64,000 nucleotides of DNA from Streptomyces diastatochromogenes (GTDB lineage Bacteria > Actinomycetota > Actinomycetes > Streptomycetales > Streptomycetaceae), in contig JAPTYK010000003.1 in the NCBI GenBank assembly GCA_026913215.1, positions 1 through 64,000 on the forward strand. Direction: 5' to 3'. Positions 16,230-23,947 of this stretch are shown piece after piece (position 1 is the stretch's first letter; each line of letters starts with the position of its first letter). Under the pieces are notes generated by a model that saw only the letters and a program-made list of their open reading frames with translations, ran no database searches and was not told where the DNA came from. Made by a program: the position numbers and the translations under genes.

Positions 16230-16365
16230 GTGTGAACGACCTTTCTCAGTGGTGGCTCACTGAGTATCGGTCGACGAGGGTCGGCGAGGCTTCGCCGTCG
16301 TCGGGATAAGCCCCCTTTGTGACTTGAGTCACTCCTTTCTTCATCCGTTGGTGTGACAGCCGTGG

Positions 16366-17319
16366 TCAGAGCGATGACACGTCCGCCAGTTCGGCGCTCG
16401 CGCTGAAGGCGAAGGCCTCTCCCTGGAGGGCGTTGACGCGGATCGTCCGGCGGTTGTCGTCGGAGGCGGCGGTGTCCACCGACTCGGCCTCGATCCAGCA
16501 CGGCTCGTCGAACTCGACGTAGCGGTTGAACGAGACGTCCATCGAAGTGGGCAGCAGGGCACCGGCCTTCGAGGGCTGCATGGCGAGTCCCGCCTGCCGC
16601 ACCGACTCCAGCAGGAGCATGCCCGGGACGTGGTCGAGCGCGTGGTCGAAGAGCACCGGGTGACTCGTGTCGACGCGGAGCTGCCAGCGCAGACGGTCCG
16701 GGGTCGGAGCGAGCACGATGTCCTGCTTGCGCAGCCGGCCGACGGTGGCGCGCGAGACGGGCTCCGGGGGCTGGGGGGCGCGGGCGAAGACCTCGGCGAC
16801 CTCACCGATGCTGCCGCGCAGCCGCTGGTAGAGGGCGGGGGAGTGACAGCCGAAGCGCGTGCTGACCATGGCCAGCAGGGAGCCGCCGCGGACGACTTCG
16901 AGGTGCATGGTCATCATCGCGGGCAGTCCCTTGTGGTAGCGGATGTCCGAGAAGACCGCGTGGATCTCGAGGTCCGCCGGCCTGGCTTCGATGCGCATCG
17001 CCTGGAGGTTGACCGCGTACTGCAGACGGGACCAGCTGAGCTGGTGCCCGAAGGGGATGCCGTACGCCACGTGCGTCAGCAGGGGGAACGTCTGTCGTAC
17101 CGTCTCGCAGAGCAGCAGCGGGTCGTACACGCCGTGCTCGGACGGATAGAAGCTGTGGCTGCGCGGCCACTGGGCGCTGACGGTGAACGCGTCGCGCCCC
17201 GCCTTCTCCCACCCCGTGAGGAACACCTCTGACAGAGCCGCGCGGTGTACGTACTCCTTTGCGACCGTCGTGGTCAGCGCTTGTCGTGGGACAGCTGGAC
17301 GGTCCGTTGTGATGAGCAT
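16366..17319 (-). CDS. AfsA/ScbA-type gamma-butyrolactone synthase
   Basis: The 317-residue protein has the two AfsA hot-dog repeats (about residues 15-150 and 190-310). Motifs include KEYVHRAALSEVFLTGW, LLCETVRQ, DHVPGMLLLESVRQAGL and the second FNRYVEFDEP. AfsA enzymes condense a beta-ketoacyl chain with dihydroxyacetone phosphate, the first step to gamma-butyrolactone autoregulators. The start at 17319 has GGGGAGAG upstream. It is divergent from a TetR receptor gene with a receptor-like operator between them, the usual ScbA/ScbR arrangement. It probably triggers the regulatory cascade of the neighbouring cluster. Confidence 0.92.
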   Translation of the reverse strand: MLITTDRPAVPRQALTTTVAKEYVHRAALSEVFLTGWEKAGRDAFTVSAQWPRSHSFYPSEHGVYDPLLLCETVRQTFPLLTHVAYGIPFGHQLSWSRLQYAVNLQAMRIEARPADLEIHAVFSDIRYHKGLPAMMTMHLEVVRGGSLLAMVSTRFGCHSPALYQRLRGSIGEVAEVFARAPQPPEPVSRATVGRLRKQDIVLAPTPDRLRWQLRVDTSHPVLFDHALDHVPGMLLLESVRQAGLAMQPSKAGALLPTSMDVSFNRYVEFDEPCWIEAESVDTAASDDNRRTIRVNALQGEAFAFSASAELADVSSL

Positions 17320-17390
17320 GCCTCTCCCCATTGGCGTGCGAATGATGGCCCTGAGCGGGGCGGGTCTATCCGTCGCTCGGGTCAGCTTGT

Positions 17391-17414
17391 AAAATAAGGG
17401 TGTTCGTTTTTTTT
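17391..17414 (+). promoter_or_regulatory. ARE-like autoregulator element in the afsA/receptor intergenic region
   Basis: The A/T-rich 24-mer fits about 12 of 17 fixed positions of the consensus ANAWACNNACYNNNCGGTTTGTTT bound by gamma-butyrolactone receptors. It overlaps a possible -10 box (TAAAAT, near 17389) and lies 25-48 bp before the receptor start. Autorepression by the receptor is inferred. Confidence 0.5.
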
Positions 17415-17438
17415 GTCGAGAGAGGCAGGTCCGATCCG

Positions 17439-18068
17439 ATGGATGAGCCGAAGCAGGAACGGGCGGTGCAGACGCGGGCCACGATCCTGAGGGCGGCCGC
17501 CGAGGTCTTCGACGAGTTCGGCTACACCGGCGCCAGCATCAGCAAGATCATGGAGCGTGCCCAGGTCACGCAGGGCGGGATGTACTTCCACTTCAAGTCC
17601 AAGCTGGGGCTGGCCCATGCGGTGCTGGCACACCAGCAGGACTTCGTGCACTTCCCCCCGCAGGGCACGCCGGGACTCCAGCTGCTCATCGACCTCAACT
17701 TCTTCCTGGCGCGGGAGCTGCAGACCAACGTCCTCTTCCGGGCCAGCGTCCGACTCGCCGTCGAGCAGGGGGACTTCGGGATGCGGGACGACACCGCGTA
17801 CCAGGAGTGGGTCGACCAGTTCCACGACCTGCTGTGCGCCGCGCGCGATCGCGGGGAGCTGCTGTCGTACGTGGACACGCGGGAGTTCGCGAACGTGCTG
17901 GTGGGCGCCTACAGCGGTGTCCAGGTGTTCTCGAACATCGCCTCGGGACGGGCCGATCTGCAGGAGCGCCTCGCCTCCATGTGGCGCTACCTGCTGCCCG
18001 GCGTCGCCACCCCGCAGACGATCGCGGAGCTCCGGATCCCCCGGGACCTGCAGGAGGCCGCGGCGTGA
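17439..18068 (+). CDS. TetR-type gamma-butyrolactone receptor (ArpA/ScbR family)
   Basis: The 209-residue protein has an N-terminal TetR helix-turn-helix (FGYTGASISKIMERAQVTQG and MYFHFKSKLGLAHAVL, about residues 28-63) with the YFHF sequence typical of ArpA-like receptors. The ligand domain includes the conserved Trp of YQEWVDQF. It should repress target promoters until butyrolactone binds. It is divergent from the AfsA-type gene. Its stop overlaps the next start (GTGA), coupling it to the reductase. Likely targets are the ARE-like sites at 17391, 19982 and 37250. Confidence 0.92.
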   Translation: MDEPKQERAVQTRATILRAAAEVFDEFGYTGASISKIMERAQVTQGGMYFHFKSKLGLAHAVLAHQQDFVHFPPQGTPGLQLLIDLNFFLARELQTNVLFRASVRLAVEQGDFGMRDDTAYQEWVDQFHDLLCAARDRGELLSYVDTREFANVLVGAYSGVQVFSNIASGRADLQERLASMWRYLLPGVATPQTIAELRIPRDLQEAAA

Positions 18069-19023
18069 AACCGTTACGGGTGGTGATGACCGGGGCCACC
18101 GGCTTCATCGGATCGAGCGTCCTGCGTGAACTGGCCCCGCCCGGTGACGGGCGGGGCCGCGTCGTGGTCAGGGCGGTGGGCCGCCGGGCGCCGGACGGCG
18201 ACATCGCGGCCGACGAGTGGGCCTGCGCCGATCTCGCGGATCCCCGCGGCCTCGCGGGGGTCTGCGAGGGGGCGGACGTCCTGCTCCACCTGGCCGCGCT
18301 CGTCGACGCGGACGAGTCCCGGTGCACCGCCGTCAACGTCCACGGCACCGCGGCCCTGATGGACGAGGCGCTGCGCGCCGGGGTGCGCCAGGTGGTGCAC
18401 CTGTCGACGGCGGCCGTCTACGGCGCGGGCCCGCACCGGGAGATCGCCGTGGACGAGGTCGTACCCGCCCCGGTGTCCCCGCGAGCCGGACCCGGCTGGC
18501 CGGCGAGGCCCACGCCCTGGCGGCCGGGGCGACCGTGCTGCGGCCGGGTCTCGTACTCGGCCCCGGCGACCGCTGGGCGGTGCCCGCGCTCGCCGAACTC
18601 CTCGGCGCCGTACCGGCGTTGTGCGACGGCGGTCGGGCGATGCTCTCGCTCGTGGACGTACGGGACCTGGCCCGGCTCATCGCGCGGATCGCGCGGAACG
18701 ACCCGCCGACCGGCGGACGGGTCTGGCACGCCAGCCACCCCGAACCGGTGCGCGCCGCCGATCTGGTCCGCGCCCTGGCGCACCACGGGATCGTGCCGTC
18801 CTCGCCGTGGCCGGAACTGCCCCTGGAAGCGTGCCTGGAGCGGCTGAGGGCCTCGGGGAGCCGACTGAGGGAGCGCCAGTTCCGGCTGTTCGCCGAGGAC
18901 TTCTGGCAGGACAGCCGGGAGGTCTGGCGCGCCGCCGACTGCCCGCCGGGGCCGGGCCCTCTGGACCGGCTGGCCGGTGCGGCGGCCTGGTACCGGTCGG
19001 TTGCGGCGGACCGGGTGGCCTGA
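18065..19023 (+). CDS. NAD(P)-dependent epimerase/reductase of the butyrolactone locus (frameshift)
   Basis: Short-chain extended Rossmann enzyme. It shows TGATGFIGSSVLREL (nucleotide-binding GxxGxxG), LLHLAALVD, NVHGTAALM and STAAVYGAG. After about 18489 the reading frame changes and continues as ASRTRLAGEAHAL...LRPGLVLGPGDRW to the stop at 19023. Restoring one G in CCCCGCG (to CCCCGGCG) rejoins the two halves, so a sequencing error is likely. The expected YxxxK region lies at the break. Position next to afsA and receptor genes suggests a step in autoregulator biosynthesis, as proposed for such dehydrogenases elsewhere. Confidence 0.75.
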
Positions 19024-19051
19024 GGCGGCCCCGCCCGGTCCGTCCGGGCAC

Positions 19052-19777
19052 TCAGTCCTGCTCCGCCGGCTCCTCCGCGGTCTTCTCCGCCGAGCCTTCC
19101 GCCGGCTCCTCCGCGGTCTTTGCTGCAGACCCCTCCGCCGGCTCTTCCGCGGTCCGCTCCGTCGGCTTCGCCTGCCGGGGTACGCCCGCGGTCTCCGCGG
19201 AGACCCCCACGAGGGCGAGGTGCCAGACGCGCCGGAGCTGGGCGACGGCGCTCTCGAGCGCGGGGTCGGAGCCCATGCGGCGGCGCAGGTACGCCTCGGC
19301 TCCGCCGGTGAGGTGCTCCACCAGCAGGGTGACGTCGGCGGGCTGCGCGTCGCCCCGGAGTTGGCCGTTTTCGTACGCCCGGTCGAGCAGGCCCCGTACG
19401 GTCGGCAGCCAGGCGTCCGACCAGGCCTCGGTGCCCGGCCGCTCGCGGCCGAGGCGGATGCCGGCGCGGACCGCGGGCTCCTGCTCCATCAGCCGGGTCA
19501 GTTCGAGGGTCAGGTCGATCACCATGCGCAGCGGCGACACCGGTTCCTCGGCCAGCCGTTCCAGCGCGGCGACCGTGACCTCGCGGCCCTCCTGCTGCAC
19601 GGCGTCGGCCAGGTGCACCTTCGTCGGGAAGTGGAAGGTCACGGCGCCGATCGACATGCCGGCGACCGAGCTGATCCGCGACAGCGACGTGCCGTCGTAC
19701 CCGAAGCGGTCGAACTCCTGGGCCGCTGCTTTGACCAGGGCCTGACGCGTACGTACGGCCCTCTCCTGCTTCACCAC
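19052..19777 (-). CDS. Second TetR regulator, butyrolactone (pseudo)receptor type
   Basis: The protein resembles ArpA/ScbR receptors: VVKQERAVRTRQALVKAAAQ, FGYDGTSLSRISSVAGMS and GAVTFHFPTKVHLADAV. The ligand domain ends with the approximately 45-residue Glu/Ala/Pro tail TAEEPAEGSA repeated three times. The start was placed at GTG 19777 with GGGAG before it; the longer open frame upstream has no homologous sequence. Such second receptors often act as pseudo-receptors that bind antibiotics rather than butyrolactones. That is inference. The tail repeats are also direct repeats in the DNA. Confidence 0.88.
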   Translation of the reverse strand: MVKQERAVRTRQALVKAAAQEFDRFGYDGTSLSRISSVAGMSIGAVTFHFPTKVHLADAVQQEGREVTVAALERLAEEPVSPLRMVIDLTLELTRLMEQEPAVRAGIRLGRERPGTEAWSDAWLPTVRGLLDRAYENGQLRGDAQPADVTLLVEHLTGGAEAYLRRRMGSDPALESAVAQLRRVWHLALVGVSAETAGVPRQAKPTERTAEEPAEGSAAKTAEEPAEGSAEKTAEEPAEQD

Positions 19778-19981
19778 ACCATCTCCCGAAGAGGGCTCTT
19801 CCGCGGGCAACTCGCGGCCCCTGTCCTTTCCAAGGCTGACGCTCCCTCTCTGTGGTGGGCAAGGCGGAGTTGCCCAAGACGCGTCGGGTTTCCGCAGGTC
19901 ACAGGGGTGTGGCAGGTTCTGCCGTCCTGAGGCGCGGGAGCCGACTTGGCAAAGTGCATGCGGCAACTCTCCTGAGTCGCA

Positions 19982-20004
19982 AAAAAAAGAGGACGTTCGC
20001 TATG
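19982..20004 (-). promoter_or_regulatory. ARE-like promoter element shared with the StrR-type regulator
   Basis: Read on the minus strand, this 23-mer (CATAGCGAACG, one variable base, CCTCTTT, one variable base, TTT) matches 21 of 23 positions with 37250-37272 upstream of the StrR-like regulator. In both places it has the same orientation relative to the gene, and TATG at its end forms part of a possible -10 box (TATGAT here). The A-rich arm fits receptor-bound elements. Confidence 0.6.
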
Positions 20005-20055
20005 ATTTTAGCGTGGTCGGCAGCCGCGGACCGACATCAGGGGAGGGAACGAGCC

Positions 20056-21267
20056 ATGGCCGCATACGCGTTGACGACGCACCGTACCTCGGTGCCGGTG
20101 TTCGCCGAGAGGATCTTCGAGTGCCTGCCGCGGGCTGACCAGCGCCGCTGGGCCCAGTCCTACGTGCACAGTCTGCTCACCACTCCGGGCAAGAAGTCGG
20201 TCAAGCGGCTCGCCGAGACCATCTCGCCCTCGCCGGCGACGTCCCAGTCGCTGCACCAGTTCGTCAACGCCAGCCCGTGGGACTGGATGCCGGTGCGCGC
20301 CGAGCTCACCCGCTGGGCCGAGCACGAGATGACGCCGCGCGCCTGGGTGATCGGCCAGGCCGTCCTGCGCAAGCGGGGCGAGCACTCCTGTGGGGTGCAC
20401 CGTCGCTTCCTGGCCTCCACCGGCCGCTCGGTGACGTGCCAGGTCGGCGTCGGCATGTTCCTGTCCTCGTACAGCCAGGCCGTCCCCGTCGACTGGCGCC
20501 TGATGCTTCCCGGGTCGTGGACGAAGGACCCCGAGCGCCGCGTCCGCACCCGCATCCCCGCCGAGGTGGGCCCCCGCTCCGTCGAGCAGCACGCCCTGGA
20601 CCTCGTCGACACCCTCGCCGACACCAGCCGCACCGTGCCCCTGCCGGTCGTCGCCGACCTGGAGGCCCTCGGCGGCACCAGCGCGACGGCCCTGGTGCAC
20701 GGACTGGCCCTGCGCGGACGCGACTTCGTGGTCGCCGTCCCCGACAGCCTCCAGGTCGCCGTGGGACGCCACCTGCGGGTGCAGCGCTCCCAGGGGGGCG
20801 AGGGCCAGGGCCTGGTGCTCGCGGCCCGCAGCCTCTTCGAGTTCGACGCGGGCACGCTGACCCGGGTCGAGAACGTCGGCCCCTGGGACGGGCGCGGCCG
20901 GCACACCACGGTCATGTCCAGCTTCGTGCGCATCCCCCAGCCCGGACGGGGCGGCGAGCGGATCCACCGCACCTACCGGCTCTTCGCGGTCCGCCCCGAC
21001 AACGGACGGCAGCCCCTCCAGCTGTGGCTGACCAGCCTCACGCACGCGCGCATGGAGTCGGTGCTCGCCCTGACGCGGACGCTCGCCCACGCGGGGGAGT
21101 CCGTGCGGGAGATGTCCGACGACTTCGGCCTCCAGGACTTCGAGGGCCGCTCCTACCCGGGCTGGCACCACCACATGACCCTGGTCTCCGCCGCGTACGC
21201 CTACAGCCGCTTCAACGGGCGGACCGCCCCCACCGGCGGCGGGGAACGCCTGCTGGTCGCCGCCTGA
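20056..21267 (+). CDS. Transposase-derived protein, IS701-like, probably domesticated
   Basis: The 403-residue protein resembles the IS701-type DDE transposases in layout: RIFECLPRADQRRWAQSYVH, KSVKRLAETISPSPATSQSL and HQFVNASPWDW near the N-terminus, and a possible first catalytic Asp in VVADLEALGG. No terminal inverted repeats or target duplication were found. It has a good ribosome binding site (GGGAGGG) and its own ARE-like promoter, unlike a mobile insertion. Such stand-alone transposase-like genes occur beside butyrolactone loci in antibiotic clusters. A regulatory role is plausible but unproven. Confidence 0.6.
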   Translation: MAAYALTTHRTSVPVFAERIFECLPRADQRRWAQSYVHSLLTTPGKKSVKRLAETISPSPATSQSLHQFVNASPWDWMPVRAELTRWAEHEMTPRAWVIGQAVLRKRGEHSCGVHRRFLASTGRSVTCQVGVGMFLSSYSQAVPVDWRLMLPGSWTKDPERRVRTRIPAEVGPRSVEQHALDLVDTLADTSRTVPLPVVADLEALGGTSATALVHGLALRGRDFVVAVPDSLQVAVGRHLRVQRSQGGEGQGLVLAARSLFEFDAGTLTRVENVGPWDGRGRHTTVMSSFVRIPQPGRGGERIHRTYRLFAVRPDNGRQPLQLWLTSLTHARMESVLALTRTLAHAGESVREMSDDFGLQDFEGRSYPGWHHHMTLVSAAYAYSRFNGRTAPTGGGERLLVAA

Positions 21268-21304
21268 ACAAGAGGGCGCGTCCCGGGACGACTTCGCCAA
21301 CTCG

Positions 21305-21323
21305 GGGTTCCTTCACGCAACCC
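21305..21323. promoter_or_regulatory. HxlR-type operator upstream of hxlR
   Basis: GGGTTCCTTCACGCAACCC is a dyad with TTCAC as centre and one mismatched pair. It matches the sites at 39743 and 44489 and lies 22 bp before the hxlR start, so autoregulation is likely. Confidence 0.65.
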
Positions 21324-21344
21324 TCCCCGGCCTAGAGTGGGCGC

Positions 21345-21788
21345 ATGCTGAAGCACACGTACGAGGGACAGGACTGCAACCTCGCCCGGTCCCTGGAAGT
21401 GATCGGCGAGCGCTGGACCCTCCTGATCATCCGTTCGGCGCTGCTCGGCATCACCCGCTTCGACGGCTTCCTGTCCCACCTGGACATCGCGCGCAACGTG
21501 CTCTCCACCCGGCTGTCCCGGCTGGTCGAGCACGAGATCATGGAGCGCGTGCCCTATCAGGACAAGCCCGTGCGGTACGAGTACCGGCTCACGCCCGTGG
21601 GCCGGGACCTGACCCGGGCCGTCATCGCCCTGATGCAGTGGGGCGACCGCAACCTGCCGCAGGAGCTGGGCCCGCCGCGCCGCGCCGACCACATCGGCTG
21701 CGACGGCTCCGTCCACGTCGAACTGCGGTGCACCGACTGCGGGCGCGCCGTCCACGACGAGGAAGTGGACGTCCGCCGCATCCGCTGA
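21345..21788 (+). CDS. HxlR-family transcriptional regulator
   Basis: The 147-residue HxlR winged-helix protein has CNLARSLEVIGERWTLLIIR, FDGFLSHLDIARNVLSTRLS, LVEHEIMERVPYQDKPVRYE and YRLTPVGRDL. A C-terminal zinc-ribbon-like addition (ELRCTDCGRAVHDEEVD) carries one CxxC. HxlR proteins bind short dyads as dimers and respond to small molecules or redox state. The dyad GTTGCTTCACGCAAC before this gene, before the gene at 39784 and before the gene at 44520 suggests a small regulon that links the aromatic and oxidation genes of the cluster. Confidence 0.9.
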   Translation: MLKHTYEGQDCNLARSLEVIGERWTLLIIRSALLGITRFDGFLSHLDIARNVLSTRLSRLVEHEIMERVPYQDKPVRYEYRLTPVGRDLTRAVIALMQWGDRNLPQELGPPRRADHIGCDGSVHVELRCTDCGRAVHDEEVDVRRIR

Positions 21789-21893
21789 ACGCCACGCGGA
21801 AGCGCAACGGGGAAGATGCCGCCCCGCGGCCCGCCTGCCGACGATGACAGCCCCCGCCGACCGACCGGAGCGGGCTCGTACGAGGAGGCATCT

Positions 21894-22870
21894 GTGCCCG
21901 CACTGGGAGCGCTGCGCAGGCTGATCATGGCCCCGTCCCTGGACGACGTGAGTTTCGCGGGACGGGGCTTCACCGTGGAACCCACCGAACGCACACGGCA
22001 GCTGGAAGCCGTGCCGCAAGCCGTCGTGACCGGCTTCGAATGGGGCATCGAGGACAAGGACCTGGCGACGACCGAGCGCCGGCTCGCGCTCGTCGACCCG
22101 CTGAACCGGGGCTTCGCCTACGAGGGCGCGACCATGGCCTGCGCCATCCGCGACACCATGGGCCCCCAGGGGCACCGCGCCGCCGACCTGCTGCGGGGCG
22201 GCGGCAGGCCCCACATCTTCCTCAACTACATCGGCATCGGCTTCGCCATGGCCAAGCTGCCCCGCCCGCTGTGGAAGAAGCTCGTCCCCGACCTGACCGA
22301 GCCGGACCTCTACCCGGCGATGAGCTGGCTGTGCGTGGACGGCTACGGCTTCGACCGGGCCTACTTCGACACCGACACCTGGGTCGGCGGACAGCGCCTC
22401 GACGCCCCGTACGACTGGGACGGCGACCCGTCCTACTGGCAGCGGGCCTTCGACCAGGGCGTCGGCCGCGCGCTGTGGTTCATCCACGGCGGCCACGTCG
22501 GCAACGTCTCCGCCGCCGTCCGGGCCTTCGCCGGCGACCGGCGGGCGGACCTGTGGAGCGGCGTCGGCCTCGCCGCCACCTTCGCGGGCGGCAGCACGGC
22601 CGCCGACCTGGACGCGCTGCGCGAGGAGGCGGGCGACCACGCCGCCACCTGGCGCAGGGATCGGTCTTCGCCGCCAAGGCCCGGCACCACGCCGGCTTCG
22701 TCCCGGAGCACAGCAGCGCCGCCGTGCACGCCTTCACCGGACGCACCGTCGAGGCCGTGGCCCGCCTCGCCGACGACTGCGCCGCGTCCGCTCCCGAGGC
22801 CGGCGTCGGACCCGCCTACGAGGTCTGGCGTGCCAAAGTGCGCACGCAGCTCGCCGCCGTGGTCGTTTGA
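21894..22870 (+). CDS. DUF1702 (UnbL-like) enediyne protein, copy 1 (frameshift)
   Basis: DUF1702 proteins are encoded next to enediyne PKS genes. Their activity is not settled. Features shared with the next gene are RGFAYEGATMACAIRD, IGIGFAMAKLP, LCVDGYGFDRAYFDT, QRAFDQGVGRALWF and GVGLAATFAGG. After about 22649 the frame breaks and continues as LAQGSVFAAKARHHAG...GPAYEVWRAKVRTQLA. One extra C in ACCTGG (ACCCTGG) would restore it. GTG 21894 is chosen because GAGGAGG precedes it. It is a paralog of the UnbL gene directly downstream and likely cotranscribed. Confidence 0.85.
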
Positions 22871-22960
22871 GCACATCTGGAGTAGACGCCCCTCCCGGGC
22901 CCCTGGCTAGATTCGATTCGCTGGGGGATTTCAGGGATTCGAGAGGGGCGGTTTACTGCC

Positions 22961-23947
22961 GTGTCCAGTGCTTTTGGTGCGCTCCGCCGCAGGTTGCTCA
23001 CACCTCCTGTTTCCGAGACGACCATGGAAGTACGTGGCTTCCATGTGAAGAACGCGGAAGCAAAAACGCGACTTGAATACATCGGAGAGATTTTCCTCCG
23101 GGGATACGCCTACGCCGTGGAGGCGGGTTCGCCCGCCGAGGCCGAGGAACTCCTGGAGACCGTTCCGAGGGACATGCGAGGCTTCGCCTACGAGGGCGCC
23201 GGCATGGGCGCGGCGGTGTACGACTCGCTGCCGGGGCACGGCGGCCGCCTGGACGGCCTGCTGGCCGGCCGGGGCCGCGACCACGACTACATGATCTACG
23301 TCGGCGTCGGCTGGGCCATGGCCCGGCTGCCGAAGTTCCTGTGGCCCGACATCTCGGCCACCGACCCGCTGCTGCGCTGGCTCGCGCTGGACGGATACGG
23401 CTTCCACCAGGCGTACTTCAAGACCGACGCGTACGTGCGGACGCCGGAGATCCAGCACCCGTTCCGCTGGAACGGCGGGCACAACCACTACACGCTCAAC
23501 GCCGTCGACCAGGGCATCGGCCGAGCGCTCTGGTTCGTCGGCGGCACCGACCCCGACGTCGTCACCTCACTCATCCGCGCCTATCCCGAGCGCCGCCACA
23601 GCGACCTCTACGCGGGCGCGGGCCTGGCCTGCGCCTACGCGGGCGGCGTGACCGAGGACGAGCTCGCGCGCTTCGTCGAGGGCGCCGGCGAGCACCGCTG
23701 GGCGCTCGCCCAGGGATCCGCCTTCGCCACCGAAGCCCGCGTCAAGGCGGGCACGGTCATCGATCACACCCATCTCGCGGCCCGTGTCGTGTGCGGCACG
23801 ACGGCCGAGCGGGCTTCCCAGGTGTGCCGGGACACCCGGCCCCAGGCGCTCTCCGGGGGCGCGTCCCCGGCCTACGAGACCTGGCGGCGCGACATCGCCG
23901 CGGAACTCGCCTCTCTCTCGCTCATTTCGAAAGGTGCCGACCAGTGA
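22961..23947 (+). CDS. unbL: UnbL/E3-type DUF1702 enediyne protein
   Basis: The 328-residue DUF1702 protein carries RGFHVKNAEAKTRLEYIGE, RGFAYEGAGMGAAVYDSLPG, GVGWAMARLPKFLW, ALDGYGFHQAYFKT and VDQGIGRALWFVGG. In enediyne clusters a gene of this family directly precedes unbV, unbU and pksE, exactly as here. It starts at GTG 22961 with GAGGGG upstream. The stop overlaps the unbV start (GTGA). The reaction is unknown; a part in maturing the polyketide into the enediyne core is presumed from its universal linkage. Confidence 0.93.
   Translation: MSSAFGALRRRLLTPPVSETTMEVRGFHVKNAEAKTRLEYIGEIFLRGYAYAVEAGSPAEAEELLETVPRDMRGFAYEGAGMGAAVYDSLPGHGGRLDGLLAGRGRDHDYMIYVGVGWAMARLPKFLWPDISATDPLLRWLALDGYGFHQAYFKTDAYVRTPEIQHPFRWNGGHNHYTLNAVDQGIGRALWFVGGTDPDVVTSLIRAYPERRHSDLYAGAGLACAYAGGVTEDELARFVEGAGEHRWALAQGSAFATEARVKAGTVIDHTHLAARVVCGTTAERASQVCRDTRPQALSGGASPAYETWRRDIAAELASLSLISKGADQ

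Noticed and set aside
20056..21267. Active insertion sequence
   Set aside because: No terminal inverted repeats or target-site duplications were found around the gene, and it has its own regulated promoter.
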